Positions 53,801 through 64,000 of a stretch of DNA of 64,000 nt are shown here, one piece after another. Positions within the stretch are counted from its first letter, which is position 1; every line of letters starts with the position of its first letter. A program made the position numbers and the translations under genes. The notes beneath the pieces are model-generated. The model was not told where the DNA came from. It did no database searches and saw nothing but the letters and a program-made list of their open reading frames with translations. This stretch comes from Mytilisepta virgata (Eukaryota; Mollusca; Bivalvia; Mytilida; Mytilidae): assembly GCA_028015205.1 (NCBI GenBank), contig JAPWFG010000021.1:3162001-3226000 (forward strand), in the 5' to 3' direction.

Positions 53801-56447
53801 TCAAGTTTAGGTTGAGCACCAACTTTATTTTCTTTAACCACAACACATTGTAAGGAAGTCCTCAATGACTTTTCGTTTGTCCAAGAAAATCCCTGCAACA
53901 TAAGTAGTAATTTAAAGTAAATTCATAAAGTAGGTTGATTATCTAAAAACCTCCTAAAAATACACTGATATACTAAAATTTGTACAATGTGTATTTCTTG
54001 AGTAGCCTTTAACGGTTTTTGTCAGAGGTTTGGAAAAGGCAAAAAATAATCCTCACGTTTATGAACAATGAAACCAAAACGGTCCCAAACACATTATCCA
54101 AAATACAGGTCTAATTAAATTCCAAAATTCATAAATGAAGATCTCAATAAAGATGCCTAAAAATCGCATCAATGTCAAAGTTTGTAATCTTCCGGCTACA
54201 AAAAACGATTCTTGCCACCAGATGAATTGTAATTGCAAGAATCCGCATACTGTACTTTTGTTTTATAAGGATGAAAGATGGTTTTGTTATTTTGTGGTCC
54301 ATCCTATAATAGGCCTTACTACTATTTTAAATTGAGTAAGAATATAACAATGGGTTGGTACACTTTATTAACCGATTATATTCTTGCCATAGGATATTTG
54401 ATTTCAAAAAAGATAATTTACCATCGATATAGATTTTAAAAGTTTATGCAAGTTTCTGCTTGACTGAACAATAAGTTTTTGTTTCAGTGAGCATTATATT
54501 GTTGCTTTCCCACAAAATGTACATCTCGAGCACTGCTGATGAGTTGTCAGTCAATGAAACGGTCATACAGGGCATCAAATTTATTTCGGCATTTTGTGAT
54601 ACATTTTATTAGACACACAGTATAATATATTAGATATTTTGGAAAGTAATAAATACTGGAGTACGGAAAACCATAGCAAGTTCAAAACCTCCCAAGCCAG
54701 ATAGAACAAGTGTTAGGTTTGGTGAAAAATTAACTTTCAAACTTATTAAGATAGGAAAGAATCGCAAGCCACATCCGCCATGCAATTCTAAATTTTTTTT
54801 ACATCCGAAATATGACAATGGCAAAATGCACGTGTTGAACTACGATATAAGCATTACTCCATCTACGGTAAAAACATCGAAACCCGAATCTTGTAATGTG
54901 GTTATGTGGTTATTTTTTCGACATCTTAGTCCTATATACCTGATCTGATAGTTTGTGGTTACAAATTTCCACAAAAAGGGGTTCCTCTGCTTGGAATAAG
55001 TAACCGTGATTATCTAAACATTTGTACTGTTCAATATTCATAACCTGTAAAACAGTGACAAAACATGACTAGGTTTTTGATGTTTTGCGCTTGCCAAAGA
55101 AAATTAAAAATACTATTAGTTTATATAATACAGTATATAGTTATTTCATGTCTGTTCAGGGAACAGTCAAAACTATTCACCCGAGGTGCTGGAGATGACT
55201 ATGGAACTGTTGCCTGAGGCCTTCGTGAGCACCGAGAAACATCTTCAAACCTCTCCGTCTCGTCTGCACAACAAACGTAACGGTCAGTTGTGCGCTTGGC
55301 AGGAATGACGCACTGCGCATCAATTTCGGGCATACACAGTTCGATCCGGATGTAGGAGAACAGTGAACTGTTTCACTCCGAGGACTACTTTTAAAATTTT
55401 CTTATAATTACTTAAAAATATTACATATGAAAAATATATACTATAAGTTAATAAGATGGTTAACTCATATTCATGTACAAATAATATCCAGTATTTGCAC
55501 AATACAGACTGACGAAAGAATCATATTGAAAAGTATTTAAAGTTACACTATTGATCATTATACAACGTGATGTAACGTGCCAAGAGTTTTCCTTTTCCTC
55601 TAGAGTAAAAACACACGTATTACTGTTCAAAGAATAGTTTTCTACAACAAAAACTAATATTACAGACATGTATTCAATAATATCTTACAGAACCCCATGC
55701 CAGTGCATTCTGATTAAATACTGCTAGTTCTGGCCATACATTTGCTAAATACCATGTGAAGTTGTGACATTGTAGTTTTTCTTTCAATTTAAGTCTCTCC
55801 GACAGATTTCCAACCGGTAAATTCTACAAAGAATGAAATACAATGATTTTTAAATTAACCCGAATAATAGTATTTTCATTGATGCCTCAGTATGAAATTC
55901 TTTGCAAGTCGTAGAATTGTCACTGCTATTTATGATTGTAAATAAACGTGCTATTGAATTGGTATTTATTATTTTTCATTTTTCGTTTGTAATTATAATT
56001 TATGATGAATAATATACTAAGAAACTACTTACTCTTTCCATCCGACTATATGTAATAGGGTTGGGATTAGATAAGAAACTCCTCGTTGTTTTTCTTGCTA
56101 CCGATAAGATTGGATAACACCTTGCTATTTAAAACAAATTTGCTTGTGTTGAAAAACAGCTGTTTTTGCATTTTGTTTCCTTTATTTTTTATGTAACGTA
56201 ATAAAATGGTATATCAAATGTAAGCGTAAACTGATTTTTAAAAAATGTATATGACTACCTTCATTTCAGGAAAATGATCATAAATAAAGTTTTTATGATT
56301 TGGCTCCATCCAGACTTCGATAGCTCTTTTGTAATTAAAAACCTCAATACTCCGTCTTCCGCCAGGAAAAGAATAAGGTTGAAAACGTGCTATGTGACCA
56401 ATGCGAGAGCATGGGAAATGTAAGAGACGTCCGCCACACATCCAGAC
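50699..56447 (-). CDS. GALNT: GALNT copy C, exons 6-10 (5' part not seen)
   Basis: Minus-strand exons 56259-56447, 55689-55823, 54940-55044, 53758-53892 and 50699-50821 join in phase 0 and encode 228 residues plus stop. They cover the end of the catalytic domain ([30 protein letters not shown]) and the ricin-type lectin domain ([29 protein letters not shown]). Exon lengths equal those of copy B except the last, shorter by one codon. Function by family: GalNAc transfer to Ser/Thr in the Golgi. Exons 1-5 are not visible in the remaining 7.5 kb, where intron 5 is swollen by repeats, so the gene may start beyond the window or be incomplete. Within the visible exons no stop or frameshift was seen. 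Confidence 0.88.
50822..53757 (-). other. Copy C intron 9
   Basis: 2.9 kb, AT-rich. It has a perfect hairpin at 50943-50997 and otherwise only short unsupported frames. Confidence 0.5.
50943..50997. repeat. Perfect 23-bp inverted repeat (hairpin)
   Basis: Arms 50943-50965 and 50975-50997 are exact complements around a 9-base loop; the arm core is TTTCGAATAAAATGAC. Weaker pairing extends outward (AATTATTCT... and ...AGAATAATTT), suggesting a miniature inverted-repeat element of about 150 bp. Confidence 0.75.
53758..53892 (-). CDS. GALNT: GALNT copy C, exon 9
   Basis: 135 bases, phase 0, TTGCAG acceptor and AAG|GTATGT donor. It encodes [20 protein letters not shown] and then [16 protein letters not shown]. 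The Q of QxW in copy B is T here. Confidence 0.9.
53893..54939 (-). other. Copy C intron 8
   Basis: 1.05 kb. It has a diverged dispersed-repeat scrap at about 54480-54580 (TGATGAGTTGTCAGTCAATG). Nothing else is recognised. Confidence 0.5.
54940..55044 (-). CDS. GALNT: GALNT copy C, exon 8
   Basis: 105 bases, phase 0, TTTACAG acceptor and CAG|GTATAT donor. It encodes [20 protein letters not shown] and ICNHKLSDQ, keeping the CLDN lectin motif. Confidence 0.9.
55045..55688 (-). other. Copy C intron 7 with a GC-richer patch
   Basis: 55155-55375 is distinctly GC-richer than its surroundings. On the plus strand it contains an open stretch reading [17 protein letters not shown]. No homologue is recognised and no gene is claimed. 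Confidence 0.3.
55689..55823 (-). CDS. GALNT: GALNT copy C, exon 7
   Basis: 135 bases, phase 0, TTTGTAG acceptor and TCT|GTAAGA donor. It encodes [32 protein letters not shown] and ALAWGS. Confidence 0.9.
56259..56447 (-). CDS. GALNT: GALNT copy C, exon 6
   Basis: 189 bases, phase 0, acceptor TTGATAG and donor AAG|GTAGTC. It encodes [20 protein letters not shown] through [15 protein letters not shown]. Its first ~22 bases and the acceptor are the repeat unit of the array at 62287-63470. Confidence 0.92.
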
Positions 56448-56511
56448 CTATCAATACAAAGTTTTTTTTATTAGATAAGAGACGTCTGCCACAGATCCAG
56501 ACTTATCTATA
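56448..56511 (-). repeat. Start of the exon 6 acceptor-edge tandem array
   Basis: Immediately upstream of the true exon in gene sense, the unit is repeated once in decayed form (GAGACGTCTGCCACAGATCC...AGACTTATC), with an ATTAGATAAGAG linker. Confidence 0.7.
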
Positions 56512-57060
56512 CACTATGAGTGGCCGTTCATGTCAAAATTGCAATACTTTTATCGCGTTACTTTTTTCTATCGGCTTACTTTCAAAAAGTATCGCGATAA
56601 TTTTAACAAGTAACGACTTACTTTCAACAAGTATTGGGATACTTTTAATAAGTAACGGCTTACTTTCAACAAGTATCGCGATACTTCTCAAAGTAAACCG
56701 ATACAAAAAAGAGTATGCATAATGAAAAAAGTATCGGCTTACTTCTCAAAAGTAACGCGATACTTTTTATCTTTGCATTATATGTACTAACCAATGGAAT
56801 GGGTTTTAACAAAGTATCTTCATTCGTGTCTTCTAAAACGAGACTTTAAGTATCCACCTCCGTTATTTGTCGGAGCACTTCCACTTAGGATTGGTTTAAA
56901 AGTTACAATGCTTATGTCCTTGCGTTTTCAGGTGTACCATGTTTACCAACAATTGAAGAATTAAAGAATTTATGCAGTATCTTATATGATATTAACTGTC
57001 GTTATTAAATAATAAAAAGTGTCTGGCCGTGCTTATTTTAGCCATAGAGATACAGATCGA

Positions 57061-57521
57061 GGTGTGCCAAAAGTGATCGTCAAAACGTTACTTTACTGTG
57101 CATTTTCATATAAATTCGACTTTTTATAAAAAAAAAAAAACAACATTCTACTGAAGTCAGTTTCTTTCCAATGTTCACAAAAATAGGTCCTCATTCTTGT
57201 CATAATTTTCAAAGTATTTTTAATTTTAGATTGTCAAATACTGATCAGGATTTAAAAAATAACATTAAATTATTTTGGGACAAACGTAAAAGGTTTATAC
57301 GATAGAAATAACAGTTGTGTTTAAATAAAAATTATTTGAAACTATGGGTAAAGAAATTATTTGAAAATTATGAGAAAAATTTGCTGATATATTTAGTTTT
57401 AACATAAAAATTTTGTGAAAATCAGGTATAAAATGACTAACGGAGAATTTTTAAAGAAAATTGAATTTATATGAAAATGCACTGTGAAATTATGTTTTGA
57501 CGTTCACGTATGGAACACATC
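57061..57521. mobile_element. Miniature inverted-repeat element, ~460 bp
   Basis: The left arm contains GTCAAAACGTTACTTTACTG and GTGCATTTTCATATAAATTC (57079-57118). The right arm at 57463-57521 is its imperfect complement. No coding sequence. Target duplication not resolved. Confidence 0.6.
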
Positions 57522-58379
57522 TGTACTCGGTGGCTAATTTAGCGTACAAACATAATTATCAGCTGAATGTTTATTAATTATTCTGCCTTTCAATTAATTT
57601 TATCAGTGATTAAGTTCCAGGACCGTAGGAAGGCAATTTTATTTGAAAGGGTCCAAAAAAAATTTGGAAATGTATCACCAAACCCAAACCTTGAAAAGGG
57701 ATGTTCCGCTGTGATACGGAATCGTCAAAATTCAGTGTCTGCGATGACTGACTTGAGTGGATTACATACGCTAGCTGCTTCGAATACAGTCCGAATATAC
57801 CTGTATTAAATCTGTAAATTTTGTCTGAAATTCTACTTATTGAATGTTTCAATTGAGTTTTGATTGCTATATTCCCTATTTACCATCAGTATAGCTGTAT
57901 ATTATCACGTTCTAGTATACGACTTAGTGATACTACAGTATACACTATTTTCATATTTTTTTTCCAGTTTTGAAAGGTAATATTTAAATTATATAAACAT
58001 CTTTAATCTTGTGTAAAAAAATAAGTTTTTTTTTTCTTTTTCCCTGTTTTTAACATCACACAGATTATATACTTTTTGCACATATGTCTGTGTACATTTA
58101 TAAAATTCGTTCACATTACCTTTCTGTGATCAATATGTCCATTTTGACAATTATATTTGTACGAACAGCCATAATTTGCCTGGTATATACATATATACGT
58201 TTATTTGCCTCCTTAAGGAGAGTAATACATATACAATGTACATAAACACGTAAGTAAATTATTTACAGGTTACATTGGTAGAATTTGTTTAGAGAGTTTT
58301 TGATAATTTGATATTTTTGCTAACGGATAAGACAGTTAGTTTGAACAAAGTAAATTATTACAAAATTTGAAGACGTAAT
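57522..58379. other. Unassigned AT-rich stretch
   Basis: The 80-codon overlapping frames at 57567-57852 have no recognisable similarity. Nothing else is seen. Confidence 0.4.
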
Positions 58380-59230
58380 TTATACAAAGTACTTGAAAGT
58401 GATCCATTCGGTATGACAAGACAGTAGGGTTAAACAAAAGTCCTCGTCGGTCATACATCCAAGATGTGCACTGAATGATATAGGGTCGACCGTGGGAATA
58501 TTGCACCAAAAACTGTCATGAATGCCTGATGAATAGTCACATGATACAATAGCATGGATGCACGGATCATAAAATATTTTGCCACATTTCTCGCATAGGA
58601 GTGTTACATTGTTTTCAGTTCGAACCATACGGGCAGAGTAAGAAAAACGTTTAAGTAACCGACAAGGTTATATTTCTTGAGAAATTCAATGCAGTCAAAT
58701 GCAGTCATTTGAAAATCCAAGTCTGTTTTGGGTTTGGTTACAATAGGCAATAGGGTTCATAGTCGCAGGATGAATTCCGCAACGAATAACTTTAGACGCA
58801 GACGCTCTTAAAGATCGGCATACATTCAGTGTTCGTTCGCTCCATGGTTTTCAATGATGTGTCTAGCATAACTTCGACATGTTTGGCCTTTTTTGCACCT
58901 TCAATGGGTTTCTTATATAATACAGCAGGGCCAGATGTTGTCCTGCCAAATTGTAAAAGTTTGCTTTTATTCGGAGCAAACGCGAAACTCCAAGCCAAGC
59001 TGTAATTTTCGCATATTGTCACTAACGATTGCGCTGATTCATAGTTCGTAGTCACAAGGGCGATATCATGGGCCTGGACAGGAGAGCTAGTAATAAGATC
59101 GCCTAATAAAGCACATTTTCGACTTGACTGAAGATCTCCAGTTAGAACATTGATGAATATAAGGTAGAACTTAGCTGATAGAACGCTCCCTTGTCGAATT
59201 CCTAGATTAAGTTTAAAGCACCTGGAAAAT
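58380..59230 (-). pseudogene. Truncated non-LTR (LINE) reverse transcriptase, dead
   Basis: The minus strand contains LGIRQGSVLSAKFYLIFIN and DLITSSPVQAHDIALVTTN (the YADD-type box degenerated to AHD). The thumb region follows (FAFAPNKSKLLQFGRT), and, in another frame at 58380-58628, a Cys/His tail (CEKCGKIFYDPCIHAIVSCD). Catalytic Asp loss and frame breaks show that it is inactive. The 5' half is missing. Confidence 0.65.
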
Positions 59231-59559
59231 ATTCCACATCAATATACCGATCTTGTCAGAATTGTATACATATTCTGAAGAAGTAGCCACAGTTTGTTTT
59301 TTGCACCATATTCATATAATTTGACTTTAAGACCGTCATGCGGAACTGTGTCGAATGCTTACCATTAAAATTACCAGTAGAAAAATGGACGCGAATTCGC
59401 AATTTGCCAGTTATACCAAGAATTTGCTTCCAAGTCCTTCTAAACTGTGATGAATTTAATGACCACTGTCCGAGCGGTTTTGGCTCGCCTGCGACGAAAG
59501 GGGCGGAAGGCGAGACATAGTTGTTGCTCTTCCGGCGTCGACGATGATGACGGTGTCAA

Positions 59560-59900
59560 CAATTGTTAAGTTTTCTGCTTAAATCAGTTTGATAGGAACT
59601 GCTTGTGATAGATCAATGATATTTTCTATAAAATTGCATTACTATCAGTACATATCAATTTAACGACCATTTCGAGGCCCTGCTCCCTAGGTCATGGTCC
59701 AGTGACTTTCAATTAATTAACAATTTTCAATGTTAAGATTTCTGCTTAAGTTAGTTTGATAGGACCTACTTGTGATAGATCAATTAAATTTTCTACAAAG
59801 TTGCATTATTATGAGTATATCTCAAATTGACGACAAATCCGATGCCCTGCCTAGGTCATTGTGCAGCGATTTTCTTTTAAGCAATAGAATGCTGTCCATC
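59560..59900 (+). repeat. Two tandem units (~178 bp) of a satellite-like repeat
   Basis: TTGTGATAGATCAAT, TGCATTA(C/T)TATNAGTA and CCCT(A/G)NCTAGGTCAT recur in order at about 59605-59700 and 59770-59860. Confidence 0.65.
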
Positions 59901-60530
59901 AGATTGTCTATTTTCGAATTTCTGCCCGTAGGCGAGACATATCTCTGTGTCAACAGTTTATTAACTGATATCGCAGTTCAGCACTTGAAACCTGATGCAA
60001 TCAGTTGCTTCCTTATTTTCATGTGGATATCAGTCATTTGTAAACATTAGTAAAGATTTAAGTCCAAGACACCTCTAGCTAGGACGAAAAAATATGCATA
60101 GACAAGCGAAAATGTCACTAAACCATAATGCAAATATTTTGAAATTTACCTAAAAAATTGTCTAGACACCAAGGCTATAAGCAACACATTTTACTGGAAC
60201 TTGCAAAATTTTTCTAGACAGGGGCCAGTGGAATTTCGAAGTCTGCATATTTAAAGCTGTGAAATATGTAAGTCTAGCAGATCTCAAATATTTAGGGACT
60301 TATCATTTTTTATCTGGTAGGGGGACTGTTGATTCTAAAAGTGATACCTACATAAATTTGAAATTTCTGCTAATTTTTTTACCCCCTCTTACTCTCCCAG
60401 AAAAAATTCTGACCCTTCCTTTCATGACTGTAACTGTTAAGCTTTTAGGTCCTGAGGGATATGTTGATTTGTGATATGTGAACTTGATTTTATCAGTTAC
60501 ATATATATACATCCTAGGCACCTGTGATGG
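59901..60530. other. Unassigned stretch
   Basis: Short frames only, without recognisable similarity. Confidence 0.4.
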
Positions 60531-60534
60531 ATTA

Positions 60535-60890
60535 AGGGGGCTCAACCAATAGATCTGTCTAGCGCGCACCAGGTGGTGCCATAATACGGAAAGCCTGACC
60601 GCGGACCATAGTAGGTAACGTGATTGGAGAACGCCACACCTCTGCACGCTAAAGTCCCCTTCTGTAGTTTTCGAAAAAGAGTAGGCTGGTGGCCGCTACA
60701 GGAGGCTAAATTATCCGACCATACACAACAATCCACCTTTTACAGTGGCAGTCAATATTGGTTCCCCTTTGTGTCCCATCCCACCCCTAGTTGAGTTGTT
60801 TGATAAATTGAACTGGTTCTCGTCCTGAAGAAGCATAAAATATTTGCCGCTGGACGTTAAGCAAGACTCAATCAATCAATATATATACAT
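60535..60890 (+). mobile_element. SINE-like element with GGACGTTAAGCA tail
   Basis: The 3' end reads GCCGCTGGACGTTAAGCAAG and then (AATC)n, matching the tail type of the 27209 SINE. The head has no convincing tRNA boxes, so it may be 5' truncated or another SINE class. Target duplication not resolved. Confidence 0.5.
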
Positions 60891-62030
60891 CATTGTACAT
60901 ACACTGTATGTGGTTATGAATAATATTCGTTCAATGAAATGTGCCTGGTAAAATATCCCTACATTTTACTCTTGCAATGGACTTCTCCACAAAAAATATT
61001 TGACCCCCTTTTCAGGTACTTAATCTATTTATTTCCATGTTCAAAAAAAATTGATCCTCCAACTTGTATTTCACAAAACATTTTGAACCCTTCTTTTCCA
61101 TTTAAAGAGAAAAACTTGCCCAGCTTCCCCCCAAAGGTAAAAATGATAAGTCCCTTATGATGTATGGTAGTTTTGACAGTTCATCTGGTGGCATGACGCT
61201 TTCGTTCCGAGGTCCCCTTTTGGGTTCTGCGACTTTTTCTTAATACATCTAGCATTTCACGGTATCGGTATGGTTATTGTTCACTGTCTTTACCGGTTTC
61301 CTATTCAAGCTTTCAATTGATAGTTCCTGTGCAAATTTTGTAAAATCGTTGATGTTTTGTCATTGCCATTTTGCCCGCGAAGGGCACATCATTGCATCAA
61401 TAAAATAAATTTTAATCCTACCTGTAGTCTTGTACGAACCCTCGGAGCGACTTTCATTGTACTGTAGTGTCTTAAAAGCTGTAATATTGCTGGATATATT
61501 TGGCATATTTGGTAAAAATTGCGTGTGCTGCAGGGTCATAAAGCTTTTTCATTTTCCATTGTACATATATTACTCCTGTTTTATATTCTTACATTTTTGT
61601 TGATGTGTTGTTTTGTGTTTCTATTCATTCTCAGGCAATTACCAGTGCTGGGAATATTTGAATAGAAATGCTTGAATTAATCTGTGCAGAGTGCAGGTAT
61701 ATAAAGATATGAATAAATAAATGAAGACCGAGACAGACTTTCAGCAGAGATGCGATGTCTCTGTTTTTAGCAAAAGTAAACCGTCAGTTTTTCCTTTTTC
61801 ATTTCATTTTAAAAAGATTTTATTGTGTAACTGGAAAATCATTATTTCAAGCTGACTAAATTTTAAAAAAATTGTGACGATAGAATTGTATAAATAATCT
61901 TTGACCGACTTTATTGGTAACGTGCCGGATTCGATGACCGATGTTTGATCTCGCGAGATTATTCGAGTTACAGATTTATTGAAAAAAGCTCTTTCTTGTA
62001 AACCCCGTTTTGATTGGTTGTGACCTGATT
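60891..62030. other. Unassigned stretch inside the 5.7-kb element
   Basis: 1.1 kb with no recognisable gene or repeat. Confidence 0.4.
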
Positions 62031-62286
62031 GAAAAGTAAGCCGATACTTTTTTCATTATGCATACTCTTTTTGTATCGGCTTACTTTTGATAAGTATCGC
62101 GATACTTTTTGAAAGTAAGCCGTTACTTTTGAAAAGTATCGCAATACTTGTAGTTGAAAGTAAGACGTTAATAGTTAAAAGTATTGCGATACTTGTTAAA
62201 AGTAAGACGTTAGAAAAAAGTAATGCGATAGAAGTATCGCAATTTTGACATGAACGGCCACTGGTAATGCATGTATCTTTATTAGA

Positions 62287-63470
62287 TAAGGGACGTCCGC
62301 CACACACCCAGACCTATCAATACAAAGTTTGTACGTCCGCCACACATCCAGACCTATCAATACAAAGTTTGTACGTCCCCCACATATCCAGACCTATCAA
62401 TACAACGTCTTTTATTCGATAAGAGACGTCCGCCACACACCCAGACCTATCAATACAAGGTTTGTTCATATATAAGGTACGGGGTGCCGAATGGGACTCG
62501 AACTTTTTGTAATCAAAATCAATTTTGTGTACACAAAATTCAATTCTGTCATAACAAAATCATTTTCGTCTTACAAAACTATGCCATACAGACTTGTTTT
62601 ATGAGAACTTCAATTTTGTAATGACAAAATTAAATTTTGTCCAATCGGTATGCAAGTATAAACTTATTTGCATACAAGATTGAGTTTTGTTAAACAGAAG
62701 TGAAAATTTAACACAAAAGTCAATTTTGTGTCACAAAAGTCATTTTTGTCACAAAAGTCAATTTTGTGTCACAAAAGTCAATGTTGTATGCAAATGAATT
62801 CTCTCATCACGATTTTGTAAGAAGGCCTCTCATTGGATATAGTAACCGCGGGTCTCGCAGGGTCAAGGACACATCATATGGGTGATGCGCTATTCTGCAA
62901 AAGTATAAATACCTAATAAAGTATATATGGCAAATATAGGACATTTTGTACAAAATTGTTTATTCTAATATGACGTCCTTCTTTGGCTTACCCATAAGTA
63001 ACATGGGGTTGTTGACATTAAAGCCAAAGAAGGACGTCATATTAGAATATTAGGTATTTATACTTACTTTTGCAGAATAGCGCATCACCCAAATTTTGTT
63101 AAACTGAACTCATTTTTGTTGAATAAAACTCACTTTTGTCCGTACAAAATTGAATTTCGAGTACAAAATCACAAGAGTCCCGTTCGACACCCCGTATAAG
63201 GGACGTCCGTCCCGCATCCAAACCTATCGATACAAAGTTTTTTATTCGATAAGAGACGTCCGCCAAACATCCAGACCTACCAATACAAAGTTTTTTATTC
63301 GATAAGAGACGTCCGTCACAAATCACGACCTATCAATACAAAGTGTGTTTATTAGATAAGGGACGTCCGTCACACATCCAGACATATCAATACAAAGGTT
63401 TTTATTCGATAATAGATGCCCGCCACACATCTAGACCTATCAATACAAAGTGCGTTATTAGATAAGAGAC
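62287..63470 (-). repeat. Exon-edge minisatellite: nine units of the GALNT exon 6 acceptor
   Basis: Units of 40-53 bp read, on the minus strand, TTGTATTGATAG (acceptor), then GTCTGGATGTGTGGCGGACG (the first codons of exon 6, VWMCGGR), then a TCTTATCGAATAAAA linker. Unit starts are near 62292, 62334, 62374, 62427, 63203, 63256, 63309, 63363 and 63416. They diverge from one another at several bases. A 719-bp foldback element is inserted after the fourth unit. The short frames starting MCGGRPLSNK and similar arise from this array. Confidence 0.85.
62478..63196. mobile_element. 719-bp foldback element with TAAGG target duplication
   Basis: Ends TACGGGGTGCCGAATGGGAC and the imperfect complement GTCCCGTTCGACACCCCGTA. 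Flanked by TAAGG at 62473-62477 and 63197-63201 (up to TATAAGG if the terminal TA is counted as target). Many ACAAAAGTCAATTTTGTG-type palindromes fill both halves. The centre is a second inverted pair with arms near 62876-62990 and 63020-63092 (GGGTGATGCGCTATTCTGCA; GACGTCCTTCTTTGGCTT). No coding sequence. Confidence 0.85.
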
Positions 63471-64000
63471 GTATGTGGGATTATTGTAAATGAGAAACTA
63501 TATTTAGATTCGCAGTAACAAAGTTTTTGATAAGAACCTAGTTTAATATGATCTAATATATGTTTAGACCACTGATTTTTTTTAATTTTGTGCAGTTCTT
63601 CATCTTGAAAGCTGTTGAATGTGTTTAACAATAGTCTTACAGGAAACGGGCTCTAGTGTATAACTAACCATTTACCGATAATGAGTCCTAGTGCCTCTTT
63701 GAAGTTTTAGCCCGAAAGGGTATATCATATTCATATCATGATATTCTGAAACGTGCAAATGAGATGTTTTTTTATAATTTAGAAAGGGGGGGTCTTTCAG
63801 GAATTTCACATAGTGCAAAGATAAACTATGATATATGCAGGATATCTGGTTACATTTTATGTCATCATGATAATATAATTGAAAATATAAGGAAAAATTC
63901 ATAGCGTGAAATACATTTGGCACGTCACTGTACACTGTAAACCAGTAATGAATAGTAAAGTGTATAAAAACGTGTAGCATAAAGACAAACATTAAGACAT
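63471..64000. other. Right-edge stretch
   Basis: AT-rich. The 106-codon minus-strand frame (63672-63992) shows no family features. It is presumably still intron 5 of copy C, or intergenic. No GALNT exon is visible. Confidence 0.4.

Larger units (their letters stand above)
56519..62262. mobile_element. 5.7-kb element with ~235-bp inverted ends made of self-complementary units
   Basis: Both ends read inward AGTGGCCGTTCATGTCAAAA, followed by an array of AAGTATCGCGATACTT palindromes alternating with GTAAGCCGATAC-like words. Left arm about 56519-56755, right arm about 62031-62262. Weaker similarity could extend the ends to CACTATGAGTGG and CATTACCAGTGG. The target duplication is unclear. It lies between units of the exon 6 acceptor repeat, so it split that array. 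No transposase was found. Cargo comprises a smaller inverted-repeat element, a dead LINE, a satellite duplication and a SINE. Confidence 0.7.

Noticed and set aside
63672..63992. 106-codon minus-strand frame at the right edge
   Set aside because: Composition looks like AT-rich non-coding sequence, with no family motif or splice context.

Overview
The window looks like animal nuclear DNA, most likely a bivalve and probably a mytilid mussel. It is AT-rich, has short exons in long introns, and is full of repeats whose wording resembles families I know from mussel genomes. These are a reverse-transcriptase element with a characteristic 3' tail, tRNA-headed SINEs ending in a ...GGACGTTAA/GGCGTTAAA... 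tail, and a dispersed 'TTTCGTCGATTTACGACTC' repeat. The species call is recognition, not proof. I see no bacterial-type operons, CRISPR arrays or canonical tRNA/rRNA genes.

The host content is a tandem array of polypeptide N-acetylgalactosaminyltransferase (GALNT) genes, all on the minus strand. Copy B (22954-42028) appears complete: ten exons with GT/AG borders join into one open frame of 604 codons plus stop. They encode a type II membrane anchor, a GT-A catalytic domain with DSH and WGGEN motifs, and a C-terminal ricin-type lectin domain. Copy A (1199-16679) is a closely related, broken duplicate. Exons 1-3 are intact in frame, but a deletion removes most of exon 4 and all of exons 5 and 6. 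Copy C (50699-56447) is more diverged. It shows exons 6-10 only, and no exons 1-5 were found between 56.4 kb and the right edge.

The introns and spacers are mobile-element territory. Intron 1 of copy A holds a young 6.1-kb LTR retrotransposon (9261-15396) with a 1580-aa ORF in which integrase precedes reverse transcriptase, the Gmr1-like order. The B-C spacer holds a 7.1-kb element with long inverted arms and a 6-bp target duplication; a 2.2-kb TA-flanked element is nested in one arm. Upstream of copy C exon 6 is a roughly 53-bp tandem repeat built from that exon's own splice-acceptor edge. It is interrupted by a 5.7-kb inverted-repeat element and a 719-bp foldback element. Decayed Penelope-like reverse-transcriptase fragments, a LINE fragment, SINEs and local satellites fill much of the rest.

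The most notable themes are these. (1) Exon-edge sequences were amplified in tandem in at least two places: the exon 6 acceptor in copy C, and the exon 3 donor edge in intron 3 of A and B. (2) Comparing A with B, or one inverted arm with the other, gives natural empty sites that date and delimit several insertions.
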